A DNA stretch of 64,000 bases from the NCBI RefSeq assembly GCF_038023995.1, contig NZ_CP150660.1, forward strand, positions 2,602,501-2,666,500, in the 5' to 3' direction. The notes below the pieces were generated by a model. The model worked only from the letters and a program-made list of their open reading frames with translations. It did not search any database and was not told the DNA's origin. Positions 1 through 9,478 of the stretch are shown in pieces. The stretch comes from Polaribacter atrinae. Its GTDB lineage: Bacteria; Bacteroidota; Bacteroidia; Flavobacteriales; Flavobacteriaceae. Made by a program: the position numbers and the translations under genes. Each line of letters begins with the position of its first letter. Within the stretch, counting starts at the first letter, position 1.

Positions 1-15
1 CAAAAAAACAACTAA

Positions 16-957
16 ATGCCTACAAATCAATTAGCACCAAAACTTTTTGCCTGCAGACAAAGCACAGTTTTGGCAGAAAAGATTGCAAAAGAGTACAATA
101 CTACTTTAGGAAAAGTTAAAACAACCTACTTTAGTGACGGAGAATTTCAACCAGCTTTTGAAGAATCTGTTCGTGGAAGACGCGTTTTTATTATTGGATC
201 TACGTTTCCGAATGCAGACAATTTAATGGAAATGTTATTAATGTTAGATGCTGCAAAAAGAGCATCTGCAAGACATATTACAGCGGTGATGCCATATTTT
301 GGTTGGGCAAGACAAGATAGAAAAGATCAGCCAAGAGTTGCCATAGGAGCAAAATTAGTTGCTAATCTATTACAATCTGCAGGAGCAACTAGAATTATGA
401 CGATGGATTTACATGCAGACCAAATTCAAGGTTTCTTTGAAAAGCCAGTAGACCACTTATTTGCTTCTACTATTTTTATGCCTTACATCAATAGCTTAAA
501 ATTAGATAATTTAACAATAGCATCTCCAGATATGGGAGGTTCTAAAAGAGCATATGCATACTCTAAGCACTTACACTGTGATGTTGTTATTTGTTATAAA
601 CAACGTATTAAAGCTAATCAAATTGGTCACATGGAACTAATTGGAGACGTTAAAGGTAAGAATGTTATTTTAGTAGATGACATGATTGATACTGGAGGAA
701 CGTTAGCACATGCAGCAAATTTAATGATGGAAAGAGGAGCGTTAAGTGTACGAGCAATTTGTACGCACCCAATACTTTCTGGTGGTGCTTATGAGAAAAT
801 AGAAAACTCAGGATTAACAGAATTGATTGTTTCAGACACTATTCCGTTAAAAAAGGAGACTTCTAAAATAAAAGTGGTATCTTGCGCGCCATTATTTGCG
901 GATGTTATGCATAAAGTGCAAGACAATACTTCAATTAGTGGACAATTTTTAATGTAA
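16..957 (+). CDS. prs: Ribose-phosphate pyrophosphokinase
   Basis: Makes PRPP from ribose 5-phosphate and ATP in the cytoplasm, feeding purine, pyrimidine, histidine and NAD synthesis. The 313-residue length is normal for class I enzymes. The sequence shows the metal/ATP-binding segment DLHADQIQGFF at about residues 131-141 and the PRPP-binding loop VDDMIDTGGTL at about 220-230, both complete. The ATG start lies only 15 bases inside the window, so its promoter is not visible. It is followed after 19 bases by rplY/ctc on the same strand, the usual flavobacterial order prs-rplY-pth, so co-transcription is likely. Confidence 0.97.
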   Translation: MPTNQLAPKLFACRQSTVLAEKIAKEYNTTLGKVKTTYFSDGEFQPAFEESVRGRRVFIIGSTFPNADNLMEMLLMLDAAKRASARHITAVMPYFGWARQDRKDQPRVAIGAKLVANLLQSAGATRIMTMDLHADQIQGFFEKPVDHLFASTIFMPYINSLKLDNLTIASPDMGGSKRAYAYSKHLHCDVVICYKQRIKANQIGHMELIGDVKGKNVILVDDMIDTGGTLAHAANLMMERGALSVRAICTHPILSGGAYEKIENSGLTELIVSDTIPLKKETSKIKVVSCAPLFADVMHKVQDNTSISGQFLM

Positions 958-976
958 ATAATTAATAAAAAAAGTA

Positions 977-1579
977 ATGAAATCAATTACAATTAAAGGA
1001 TCAAAAAGAGAAAGCGTAGGTAAAGTAGCAACTAAAGCCTTACGTAATGCTGGTATGGTTCCTTGCGTTATATACGGAGGAGAAAACCCAATACATTTTT
1101 CAGCAGAAGAAAAAGCATTTAAAAAGTTGGTATTCACTCCAAACGTTTATACAGCAAGTATTGATGTTGATGGACAAAAAATACCAGCGGTTTTACAAGA
1201 CATTCAGTTTCACCCAGTAACAGACAAGATTATTCACGTAGATTTTTATCAATTATTTGATGATAAAGAAATTACAATGAAGATTCCTGTAAAATTAACT
1301 GGTACTTCTCCAGGAGTATTAAATGGTGGTTCTTTACGTTTTACAAACCGTAAATTAAGAGTAAAAGCTTTACCTGCTAACTTACCAGATTTTGTAACTG
1401 CAGATATTTCTAAATTAAAAATTGGAAATAAATTAGTAATAACATCTTTACCAACAGAAGGGTATACATTTATGCACCCAGACAATACAGTTGTTGTTCA
1501 AGTAAGAACATCTCGTAATGCTACTGTTTCTGCAGACGATGAAGATGAAGAAGAAGCTACAGAAGCTGCTGCAGAATAA
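977..1579 (+). CDS. rplY: 50S ribosomal protein L25/general stress protein Ctc
   Basis: Binds 5S rRNA in the large ribosomal subunit. The 200-residue length is that of the long CTC-type L25, with an N-terminal L25 beta-barrel (about 1-90), a second TL5-like beta domain (about 95-175) and a very acidic, Ala-rich tail after about residue 183, common in Bacteroidota. The start ATG is 19 bases after the prs stop. A hairpin with a T-run follows the stop, so the prs-rplY unit probably ends here and pth has its own promoter. Confidence 0.95.
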   Translation: MKSITIKGSKRESVGKVATKALRNAGMVPCVIYGGENPIHFSAEEKAFKKLVFTPNVYTASIDVDGQKIPAVLQDIQFHPVTDKIIHVDFYQLFDDKEITMKIPVKLTGTSPGVLNGGSLRFTNRKLRVKALPANLPDFVTADISKLKIGNKLVITSLPTEGYTFMHPDNTVVVQVRTSRNATVSADDEDEEEATEAAAE

Positions 1580-1602
1580 ATTATTTTGCACACATAAATT
1601 AC

Positions 1603-1635
1603 AAAAAGCGTTACAAATTTGTAGCGCTTTTTTTT
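1603..1635 (+). terminator. Rho-independent terminator after rplY
   Basis: An inverted repeat with arms AAAAAGCG and CGCTTTTT around TTACAAATTTGTAG is followed by a run of eight T. One mismatched pair sits within the stem. Confidence 0.8.
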
Positions 1636-1693
1636 GCGCTTATAATTATAGTTAGGCAATCTAAATTTATTTAATTCTTCTTATTTTTGAAGA

Positions 1694-2391
<698 letters not shown>

Positions 2392-2623
2392 TATTTTCTT
2401 TAGTGAGTTAAAACTTAATTCATTTAATTTATTACTATATAAACATACTTTCTTTATTTTTTTATGACAAATAGTTATGACACTTAAGAAGCATAATATT
2501 TTTTATGATTAAATTATTGATATGTAGTTGTTTAAAATATTGTGTTTAAAGTAATTTTTTTAAGACGCAACCTTTCAAAGATATTAACATCTTAAGGGTA
2601 TAATCTTAAAAACAAATTATAGA

Positions 2624-3031
2624 ATGAAAACTTCAATTAAATTTTTATCAGTTTTATTTATTACAGCTATTCTTGCAACTTCATGTAGTGATGATAAAGA
2701 CGATAATTTAGAGCCAGTAGCACATAGTGTCGTAATTACAGCAAACCCTACTACTGTTATTACAGGTGATGCTACTGTTGAATTATCTACAGAAATCACA
2801 GATCTAGATGCTACTACACCTGCGCCAACTTATACTTATAAATGGTATAAAAGTGCTACAGAGACAGAAGATGGAGATGTTATTGAAGGTGCTACAGAGA
2901 GTATGTATACAACGCCAGATGCAACAACTTTAACAATAGGTTCGCATTACTATTATGTAGAAGTAGAAGATGGAACTTCTAATGCGTTTAACCCTGTTAA
3001 AAGCAATGTTATTACAGTGGTAGTAAATTAA
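2624..3031 (+). CDS. Small lipoprotein with one Ig/PKD-like domain
   Basis: A 135-residue protein with a lipoprotein signal peptide: basic start MKTSIK, hydrophobic stretch, and lipobox LATSC with Cys at about residue 21. An acidic Ser/Asp linker (SDDKDDN) follows; such linkers often mark surface-exposed lipoproteins in Bacteroidota. The rest is a single beta-rich domain with a central YTYKWYKS and a terminal VTVVVN strand, typical of a PKD or Ig-like fold. No enzymatic motif is visible. It stands alone between the microsatellite and a strong bidirectional terminator. Function unknown; an adhesion or surface-binding role is only a guess. Confidence 0.75.
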   Translation: MKTSIKFLSVLFITAILATSCSDDKDDNLEPVAHSVVITANPTTVITGDATVELSTEITDLDATTPAPTYTYKWYKSATETEDGDVIEGATESMYTTPDATTLTIGSHYYYVEVEDGTSNAFNPVKSNVITVVVN

Positions 3032-3040
3032 ATATAATTC

Positions 3041-3085
3041 AAAAAAAAGAGCCAATATTATTTATTAATATTGGCTCTTTTTTTT
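3041..3085. terminator. Bidirectional terminator between converging genes
   Basis: A perfect 20-bp inverted repeat (AAAAAAAAGAGCCAATATTA and its complement) has a 5-base loop and A/T runs on both sides. It serves the + lipoprotein gene and the - queD gene. Confidence 0.9.
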
Positions 3086-3102
3086 AATCAAAATTTAAGT
3101 AT

Positions 3103-3552
3103 TTAGTTTTCGCTTGCATACCATTCTGCAAAACTAGAATCTGTTTCTTGCAGTTTTATAGCGTGAAGTTTGATATTTTCTGGCAATCTATTTTTAATTT
3201 TTTTAGCAAAATCTATTACCATCATTTCACTGGTTGGTTGGTAATCTACCAATAATACATGATGTCCTCGATCTATTAATTCTTTAGCCAAATCTACATG
3301 TGGTGTGTTTTTGTTAAAAACGGTTGCATGGTCAAAAATATCTACAATTTCTTCGTTTACAATCTTTTTTAAATCACCAAAATCAATGACCATTCCAAAT
3401 TTTACATTGGTACTGTCTTTAATTGGAGTTCCAGAGACTGTTACAGAAAGTTTGTAAGAATGCCCGTGTACGTTCTTACATTTACCATCATAACCATATA
3501 AGGCGTGGCCTGTTTCAAAACTAAATTGTTTTGTAATTCTAATTGTACTCAT
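3103..3552 (-). CDS. queD: 6-carboxytetrahydropterin synthase (QueD/PTPS family)
   Basis: Likely converts dihydroneopterin triphosphate to 6-carboxytetrahydropterin for queuosine synthesis; the PTPS fold alone does not exclude a biopterin-type activity. Zinc-binding histidines are visible in FETGHALYGYDGKC and the following VHGHSYKL, and the catalytic region VIDFGDLKKIV and DHATVFN is intact. At 149 residues it is normal size. It is the last gene of a minus-strand run and is separated from the GH3 gene by a mini-ORF and a palindromic repeat (3572-3640), so it may have its own promoter. Confidence 0.9.
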   Translation of the reverse strand: MSTIRITKQFSFETGHALYGYDGKCKNVHGHSYKLSVTVSGTPIKDSTNVKFGMVIDFGDLKKIVNEEIVDIFDHATVFNKNTPHVDLAKELIDRGHHVLLVDYQPTSEMMVIDFAKKIKNRLPENIKLHAIKLQETDSSFAEWYASEN

Positions 3553-3571
3553 TTGTATTTTTTATGAATCC

Positions 3572-3640
3572 GTCATTACGAGGAAGAATAACGAAGGAAT
3601 CTGTTTTTATAATTAGATTGCTTCATTCTTCGCTATGACA
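3572..3640. repeat. Dispersed palindromic repeat, family A
   Basis: An imperfect inverted repeat begins GTCATTACGAGGAAGAATAA and ends CATTCTTCGCTATGACA. It belongs to the same family as copies at 37171, 37261, 51298 and 51502 (core GTCATTGCGAGGAACGAAGC), all of which lie between genes. Confidence 0.85.
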
Positions 3641-3647
3641 AAAAAAA

Positions 3648-3731
3648 TTAACGTCTGTTTCTAAATTTATTGTAAAAGTATACAATAACCAAAGCTATTG
3701 CTAATCCTAAAAATAAAAAATCTCCTCCCAT
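3648..3731 (-). CDS. Putative 27-residue single-pass membrane peptide
   Basis: An ATG-started frame, too short for usual gene calling, encodes MGGDFLFLGLAIALVIVYFY then NKFRNRR. This is a short acidic start, one hydrophobic helix of about 17 residues and a basic tail, the classic layout of a bacterial micro-membrane protein (basic tail inside). It begins 15 bases after the GH3 stop, and the GGAG of the last GH3 codons sits 17 bases upstream of its ATG. I infer translation from this layout only; there is no homology evidence here. Confidence 0.45.
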   Translation of the reverse strand: MGGDFLFLGLAIALVIVYFYNKFRNRR

Positions 3732-3746
3732 TTTGTTTGTATTTTA

Positions 3747-5246
3747 TTACTCCTTAATTAAAAAATTATTTAAAACATCAGCAATTTTTCTATTATCAGA
3801 TAATTGCGGAATCTTATTTTGTCCTCCAAATTTACCAATAGATTTCATATATTCATGAAAACCACCTTTTTTCACTTTTCTTATCACCAAAGGACGTAAA
3901 ACTTTTCCTTCAATTAAATCGATATAATAAATGTTTTGAGCCTGCATAGAAGCATCAATCTTAGCTGCAAAATCTTCTAAGTTTTCTGGTTCGTTTTCAA
4001 ACTCTATAAACCACTCATGATACGGTAAACCACTTTCTGGACTTACTTGTGGCGCTACCGTAAATTCGCTAATATTTATATCTGTCCCTTTAATAGAGTC
4101 ATTTAGTGCTTTTTCTACTTCTTTACCAATAACGTGTTCGCCAAAGGCGGATATAAAATGTTTGATTCTTCCGGTAACTTTAATTCGATAAGGTTTTGTT
4201 GATGTAAACTCTACAGTATCACCAATATTATAACCCCAAAGACCCGCTGTTGTATTTAAAATGATGGCATAGTTAACACCCATTTTTACATCTTTTAAAG
4301 AAATTCTTGTTGGGTTTTCATCAAAAAACTCGGTTGCAGGAATAAACTCATAAAAAATACCAGAATCTAATTGTAGCAACATTCCTTTTTCTGTCTGAGA
4401 ATCTTGGTACGCTATAAACCCTTCGGATGCAGGATATAGTTCTATATAATCAATATTTTTACCAATTAAACTTTCGAACTTATTTTTATAAGGCTCAAAA
4501 TTAACGCCTCCATAAATGAAGAAATTAAAATTTGGAAACAATTCTGAAACTGATTTCCCTGTTTTTTCAATTAACTTTTCGAAATACATTTGTACCCAAG
4601 AAGGAATTCCGCTAATTACAGACATATCTTCATTAATGGTTTCTTCTACAATAGCATTTACTTTGGTATCCCAATCTTCTATACAGTTGGTTTCCCAACT
4701 TGGTAACCTGTTTTTTAATAAATATTGCGGAACATAATGTGCTACAATTCCGCTTAATCTACCCAGTTTCACACCATTTTTATCACTTAAAACAGGACTT
4801 CCTTGTAAGAATATCATTTTTCCATCAACAAAACTTGCGTCATTTTTTTCTTTGATATAAAATAACAAAGCATTTCTTGCTGCTTTAATATGCGTTGGCA
4901 TAGAATCTTTGGTAATCGGAATAAATTTTGCTCCAGAGGTTGTGCCTGAAGTTTTTGCAAAATAAAGTGGTTTTCCTGTCCAAAGAACATCAGATTCTCC
5001 GGCTACAATTCTATCTACATAAGGTCTTAAACCTTCATAATCTGTAACTTTAACCTCTTTTTTAAAATCTTGATAACTGGTAATGGTAGAAAAATTATGA
5101 TCTTTTCCAAAAGCTGTTTTACTTCCTTTAGAAATTAAGTTTTTAAAAACTTTTTCTTGAGTTTTGTGTGGGTTATTGGCCCATTTGTAGACTTTTTTTG
5201 TTGCTATTTTAGCAAACGGAATTGCAAAAAATGACTTGATGCTCAT
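3747..5246 (-). CDS. GH3 family adenylating enzyme (acyl-acid amido synthetase fold)
   Basis: A 499-residue bacterial member of the GH3 family, whose plant members join auxin or jasmonate to amino acids through an acyl-adenylate. The three nucleotide-binding motifs are visible: AKTSGTTSGAKFIPIT (about residues 105-120), YPASEGF (about 290), and YNIGDTVEFT (about 360). This argues for an active ATP-dependent ligase; the bacterial substrate is unknown. Its ATG overlaps the stop of the upstream M23 peptidase gene by one base (TAATG), so the two are translationally coupled. A role linked to envelope metabolism is suggested only by that coupling. Confidence 0.9.
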   Translation of the reverse strand: MSIKSFFAIPFAKIATKKVYKWANNPHKTQEKVFKNLISKGSKTAFGKDHNFSTITSYQDFKKEVKVTDYEGLRPYVDRIVAGESDVLWTGKPLYFAKTSGTTSGAKFIPITKDSMPTHIKAARNALLFYIKEKNDASFVDGKMIFLQGSPVLSDKNGVKLGRLSGIVAHYVPQYLLKNRLPSWETNCIEDWDTKVNAIVEETINEDMSVISGIPSWVQMYFEKLIEKTGKSVSELFPNFNFFIYGGVNFEPYKNKFESLIGKNIDYIELYPASEGFIAYQDSQTEKGMLLQLDSGIFYEFIPATEFFDENPTRISLKDVKMGVNYAIILNTTAGLWGYNIGDTVEFTSTKPYRIKVTGRIKHFISAFGEHVIGKEVEKALNDSIKGTDINISEFTVAPQVSPESGLPYHEWFIEFENEPENLEDFAAKIDASMQAQNIYYIDLIEGKVLRPLVIRKVKKGGFHEYMKSIGKFGGQNKIPQLSDNRKIADVLNNFLIKE

Positions 5247-6112
5247 TATTTAAAATCTATAAAATTTGTTGGGTTTACGGCATAACCACCGCTCCAAAGT
5301 TCAAAATGTAAATGAGGTCCTGTTGTTAGCTCTCCTGTAGATCCTACAGTAGCAATTGCTTCACCAGATTTTACAAAGTCTCCTTGTTCTTTTAATAAGT
5401 TTCCGTTGTGTTTGTAAACAGAAATATAATCTTTATCATGCTTTAAAATGATTACATAGCCTGTTTCTGTAGTCCAGCCAGAAAAAATAACAGTACCATC
5501 TGCAGTTGCTTTAATTGGTGTTCCGCTTTTTGCGGTAATATCTACAGCAAAGTGTTTAGAAGTAGCATCAAAAACTTGAGATATTGTACCGTTTAACGGA
5601 GCAAAAAAGACCACTTTAACATTGCTTTTTGCATTTTGTTCAATAGAAAACAACGTTTCACTTTCTACTTTTTCTCTAAATAAAGAATCTTCTTTTGTAG
5701 CAGCTAATTCACTATCGTCTATAAAACGATGTCTTGCTTCTGCTTGTATAGAGTCTATACTTTCTGGTTGTATTTCTCCTGTTAAAACAGGTCTTAATGC
5801 TTTTGTGTAGTTTTCTAAGACGGCTAATTTAATTTTTAAAGAATCTGCTTCAAAAGTTAAATTGGCTGCTTTTCTTTTTAATGCAGTAGAAGAGTAACCA
5901 GGAATATACTCTTTTAAGGGAGTAAATGCAATTAATAAAATGGTGCCAGCTATTAATAATATAGAAAAAAAACCACCCAAGACAAATACATTTAATCTTG
6001 ATAGTTTTAATGAAAAACGTTCCTCAAAAGTGTCTTCATTTAAAACAACCAATCTGTATTTATCAGTTAGTTTTTGTTTAAGTTTTCCCTTTTTTTTATC
6101 TTTTTTAGCCAC
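5246..6112 (-). CDS. M23 family peptidase with N-terminal membrane anchor
   Basis: A 288-residue protein with a very basic cytoplasmic start (AKKDKKKGKLKQK), one transmembrane helix at about 44-65, a periplasmic helical linker (about 75-165) and a C-terminal LytM/M23 domain. Zinc-site motifs HFAVD (about 187-191) and HLHFE (about 265-269) are complete, so peptidoglycan cross-link hydrolysis is expected. The start codon is GTG, chosen because a TAnnTTTG box lies 22 bases upstream at 6134-6141. It is the first gene of the M23-GH3 pair. Confidence 0.88.
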   Translation of the reverse strand: MAKKDKKKGKLKQKLTDKYRLVVLNEDTFEERFSLKLSRLNVFVLGGFFSILLIAGTILLIAFTPLKEYIPGYSSTALKRKAANLTFEADSLKIKLAVLENYTKALRPVLTGEIQPESIDSIQAEARHRFIDDSELAATKEDSLFREKVESETLFSIEQNAKSNVKVVFFAPLNGTISQVFDATSKHFAVDITAKSGTPIKATADGTVIFSGWTTETGYVIILKHDKDYISVYKHNGNLLKEQGDFVKSGEAIATVGSTGELTTGPHLHFELWSGGYAVNPTNFIDFK

Positions 6113-6133
6113 AAATATTTATTTGATGTTTAG

Positions 6134-6141
6134 CAAATATA
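6134..6141 (-). promoter_or_regulatory. Flavobacterial -7 box upstream of the M23 gene
   Basis: On the minus strand the sequence reads TATATTTG, an exact match to the Bacteroidota -7 consensus TAnnTTTG, 22 bases before the GTG start. No clear TTG -33 element was found at the expected spacing. Confidence 0.6.
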
Positions 6142-6197
6142 CAACGAAACCCTCACACAGCTTATTATGTCTATGAACGATATAAATATAATTTAAC

Positions 6198-6782
6198 TTA
6201 TTTATTGTAAAAGTTCATTTCATCTATGTAGTCCCAAACTTCTTTAGGTAGAAGAGGTTGTATGTTCTTTCTGTCTTTTATACCTTTTCTTATCATGGTA
6301 GATGATATTTGTACAATAGGAGCGTCTACTTTATGAATTTTAGGATGGTTTTTAAATTGATCATCCATAACACCATCAGCAATTCTTGGGTATACATAAA
6401 TGTGATGATGTTCTAAAATTGTTTCATAATTTTTCCATTTATGTAAACTTTTTAGATTGTCTTCACCCATAATTAAACAGAATTCTTTGTTTGGGTGTAC
6501 TTCAGAAATATGAGCTAACGTATGAATAGTGTAGTTAGGTTGTGGTAAATTAAACTCAATATCAGACGGATTAATTTTCTGGTAATTGGCAGTTGCTCTA
6601 TAAATCATTTCAAAACGCTCATGATTATCTAATAAAGAGCTTTTTTTCTTAAACGGATTGTGAGGTGTAACAACCATCCAGATTTCATCTAAATCTGAAT
6701 TTTCTACCATGTGATTGGCTATAATTAAATGTCCAATATGCATGGGGTTAAACGTGCCAAAATATAAACCTATTTTACTCAT
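6198..6782 (-). CDS. nadD: Nicotinate-nucleotide adenylyltransferase
   Basis: Converts nicotinate mononucleotide to deamido-NAD in NAD synthesis. The nucleotidyltransferase signature GLYFGTFNPMHIGH is at residues 4-17, and the second site ISSTMIRKG near residue 165 matches the ISSTxIR motif of the family. At 194 residues it is full length. It lies in the conserved flavobacterial order yicC-gmk-nadD, separated from gmk by 83 bases. Confidence 0.96.
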   Translation of the reverse strand: MSKIGLYFGTFNPMHIGHLIIANHMVENSDLDEIWMVVTPHNPFKKKSSLLDNHERFEMIYRATANYQKINPSDIEFNLPQPNYTIHTLAHISEVHPNKEFCLIMGEDNLKSLHKWKNYETILEHHHIYVYPRIADGVMDDQFKNHPKIHKVDAPIVQISSTMIRKGIKDRKNIQPLLPKEVWDYIDEMNFYNK

Positions 6783-6865
6783 ATTTTTTTAAAGATATTA
6801 GAAGAGAGATATAAAACTAGAGCTTTTTTACGCTTCTATAGTCTTATATTTCTTTTCTTGTTTCT

Positions 6866-7459
6866 TTATTTTTTATTTTGTTCTAACCCTAAAAAATCAC
6901 TCATTAAATCTTCTGCTTCTTTTAAAGCATCTTCTAAAATGTAATTTTTTATAATTTTATCAAACTGAGGTGCTGTTGCCAATTCTACAGAGGCTTTTGC
7001 AATACGCATGTTTATTTTGTCTTCACTTTCTGTAGAACGTTTTTTTAAACGAATTTTTAATTCATCTACACTTGGTGGTTTTACAAAAACAGACAAGGTT
7101 TCTTTTGGGAATTTGTGTTTAATTCTTAATCCACCAACAACATCAATATCAAAAATAACATGTTTTTTTAAGGCCCAAATTCTTTCTACTTCCGTTTTTA
7201 AAGTTCCGTAAAAGTTATCTCTGTAAACTTCTTCCCATTCTAAAAATTCATCACTTTTAATTTTATCTTTAAATTCTCTTAAATTGATAAAATAATAATC
7301 TTTACCATCTATTTCTTCTCCTCTAGGTTCTCTAGAAGTAGCAGAGATAGAGAACTCTAAATTAAACCGTTCTTGTTTTAATAAGTGACGTACAATGGTT
7401 GTTTTACCTGAACCAGAAGGTGCTGAAAAAACGAATAATTTTCCTTTAAAATCTGACAT
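6866..7459 (-). CDS. gmk: Guanylate kinase
   Basis: Phosphorylates GMP to GDP. The P-loop SAPSGSGKTT is at residues 12-21, followed by the GMP-binding segments SATSREPRGEEIDGKDYYF (about 40-58) and EWEEVYRDNFYGT (about 74-86). The 197-residue length is normal. The start is ATG. It is separated from upstream yicC by 95 bases that hold a short dispersed repeat. Confidence 0.96.
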   Translation of the reverse strand: MSDFKGKLFVFSAPSGSGKTTIVRHLLKQERFNLEFSISATSREPRGEEIDGKDYYFINLREFKDKIKSDEFLEWEEVYRDNFYGTLKTEVERIWALKKHVIFDIDVVGGLRIKHKFPKETLSVFVKPPSVDELKIRLKKRSTESEDKINMRIAKASVELATAPQFDKIIKNYILEDALKEAEDLMSDFLGLEQNKK

Positions 7460-7473
7460 ATATTTTAGTATTT

Positions 7474-7499
7474 GTCATGCTGAACTTGTTTCAGCATCT
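7474..7499. repeat. Short dispersed palindrome, family C
   Basis: The sequence GTCATGCTGAACTTGTTTCA with following GCATCT contains the inverted arms TGCTGAA and TTCAGCA. Similar elements are widespread between genes in flavobacterial genomes. A decayed version (GTTAAACTGAGCTTGTCTAA) appears at about 41429-41448. Confidence 0.7.
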
Positions 7500-7554
7500 T
7501 TAATAATTTGAGTATTGTAATAACCACAAGGATTTAGAAACCTTGCAGAAAACT

Positions 7555-8421
7555 TTACAATACGTTTAAAATTTGCTCTTTAATTTGTTCTAATTCGTTT
7601 TTCATTTGAATTACTGCTTTTTGCATTGGTGCAAAATTAGCTTTAGAACCTGTAGTGTTTATTTCTCGTCCCATTTCTTGAACAATAAATCCTAATTTTT
7701 TACCATTAGAATCTTCAGAATCCATTGTTTGTAGAAAATAATCTAAGTGATTTGCTAAACGAACTTTTTCTTCATTAATATCTAATTTTTCTAGATAATA
7801 AATCAATTCTTGTTCAAAACGATTTTCATCTGTATCTACTTTTAAATCGTCGATAGCCTTTTTTAAACGTGTTTTAACGTTTTCTACTCTATCTCCATCC
7901 AAAGCTTTTACTTCTTCTAAATAGGTTTTAATATTGGCAATTCTTTCTTTAAAATCTATTTCTAAAGAAGCAGCTTCATCAATTCTATATTGTACAATGT
8001 CTTTAATGGCAATATCTACACTTTGGTTGATAAGATTCCATTCGTTTTCATCTAATTCTTCTCGTTCTGTTTTTAAAGCGTCTGGCATTCTTACGGCCAT
8101 TTTCAATAATTCAACATCATCTGTAGTCCCTGTTTGTACAACGTTTCTTAGTTGTTGCATGTATTCTTTTACAACCCCGTGATTTATAGTTGTAGAAGTT
8201 TCATCTGCAGTCATTTCCACAAAAATTGAAAAATCTACTTTACCACGAACTAAGGCGCTTGCTAGTTTTTTACGAACTGCTAATTCTTTCTCTTTATAAT
8301 AAGAAGGAATACGAACGTTTAAATCGAGGTTTTTACTGTTTAAAGATTTAATTTCTATGGTTACTTTTTTAGTAGGTAATTGTAATACAGACTTGCCATA
8401 ACCAGTCATAGATTGAATCAT
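7555..8421 (-). CDS. yicC: YicC family endoribonuclease-like protein
   Basis: A 288-residue member of the YicC/YloC family (reported RNase activity in E. coli and Bacillus homologues). The N-terminal signature MIQSMTGYGK and the Cys-free body with paired coiled-coil-like helices (about 150-230) are typical. The C-terminal DUF1732 region contains the family motif GKKLGFIVQEMGREINT (about 240-256). ATG start at the highly conserved MIQSMTGYG. First gene of the yicC-gmk-nadD run. Confidence 0.93.
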   Translation of the reverse strand: MIQSMTGYGKSVLQLPTKKVTIEIKSLNSKNLDLNVRIPSYYKEKELAVRKKLASALVRGKVDFSIFVEMTADETSTTINHGVVKEYMQQLRNVVQTGTTDDVELLKMAVRMPDALKTEREELDENEWNLINQSVDIAIKDIVQYRIDEAASLEIDFKERIANIKTYLEEVKALDGDRVENVKTRLKKAIDDLKVDTDENRFEQELIYYLEKLDINEEKVRLANHLDYFLQTMDSEDSNGKKLGFIVQEMGREINTTGSKANFAPMQKAVIQMKNELEQIKEQILNVL

Positions 8422-8457
8422 AAAATCAACATTTTAGATGAGGAGCAAATATAGTTT

Positions 8458-9360
8458 TTATTTAGGAGAATTTTCTACTTGCCTGGTTACTAAATATACA
8501 CCACAAAAGATTAGTAATGTTGCTCCTATTTTAATATAATTTAAAGAATCGCTCCCAATAATTAATGCGTAAATTGTAGCGATTACAGGTTGTAAATAAG
8601 TAAAAACACTAACTGTTGTAGGTTTTAATTTTGATAAACCGTACAAATTAAAAAGATAGGTAATACAAGAAGTAAAAACAATTACATAACCAATGTTCCA
8701 ATAAATATTAGTTGGTATTTCTTGCCAAATAATTTCTGTAAATTCTCCGTAACCAAAAGGGATAATAAATAGTAAACCTAATAAGTAGAGCCATTTAACA
8801 AGAGTAATAGGATGGTATTTTGCAATTAAGTTTTTAGAGATAACTAAATACAAACCATAAGAAGTTGCATTTACAAATACTAAAAAGTTTCCCCAATTGC
8901 TATTTGTAGCACTAGAGTCTGATGAATTTCCGTAAGTAATAAGTAATACGGTACCTATTAAACCAATAATAATTCCTAAAATTCTTTGCTTACCAATTGG
9001 TTTTCTAATTAAGATGCTAGAAAAAATTAACACCATAATTGGTGATGTTACCATTATAACAGAAGCACTAATTGGTGTAGTTAAACTTAAACCTTTAAAA
9101 AAGGATAGCATATTTAAACCAATACCAAAAAGGGCAGTTAATCCTATTTTTTTATAATCTTGTTTTTCTATTTTTTGTGATTTAATAAATAAACCAAGAA
9201 TCCAAAAAATAGCAGTTGCACCCATAACTCTTATTAAGATAAAACCGTAAGGTTTTACATAAGTAGGCATTACTTCTTTAGCGATGGTATAGTTAAGTCC
9301 ATAAATTATCGTAGCTATAGAAACGGCAATTAATGCTAATGTTCTTTGGTTTATTTTCAA
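8458..9360 (-). CDS. EamA/DMT family transporter
   Basis: A 300-residue inner-membrane protein with ten predicted hydrophobic helices arranged as two EamA repeats (about 8-140 and 155-292). Family members export amino acids, metabolites or drugs; the substrate cannot be told from sequence. The start codon is TTG, giving MKINQRTLALIAVS. It lies 37 bases upstream of the yicC start on the same strand but is probably an independent unit, since a terminator of the following LysM gene precedes it. Confidence 0.88.
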   Translation of the reverse strand: MKINQRTLALIAVSIATIIYGLNYTIAKEVMPTYVKPYGFILIRVMGATAIFWILGLFIKSQKIEKQDYKKIGLTALFGIGLNMLSFFKGLSLTTPISASVIMVTSPIMVLIFSSILIRKPIGKQRILGIIIGLIGTVLLITYGNSSDSSATNSNWGNFLVFVNATSYGLYLVISKNLIAKYHPITLVKWLYLLGLLFIIPFGYGEFTEIIWQEIPTNIYWNIGYVIVFTSCITYLFNLYGLSKLKPTTVSVFTYLQPVIATIYALIIGSDSLNYIKIGATLLIFCGVYLVTRQVENSPK

Positions 9361-9417
9361 GATAAAAAATTCTAGTGTTCGCCTGCAAAGTTGAGGATAA
9401 AATTTAATTTAGAGTAT

Positions 9418-9453
9418 AAAAAAAGAGTTTCAAATATATTTTGAAACTCTTTT
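9418..9453 (-). terminator. Terminator of the BON-LysM gene
   Basis: A 14-bp inverted repeat (AAAAGAGTTTCAAA and complement) has a 5-base loop. On the minus strand it ends in a run of T. Confidence 0.85.
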
Positions 9454-9478
9454 AAGGTTTGGTTTGTTGATTTTTAAT

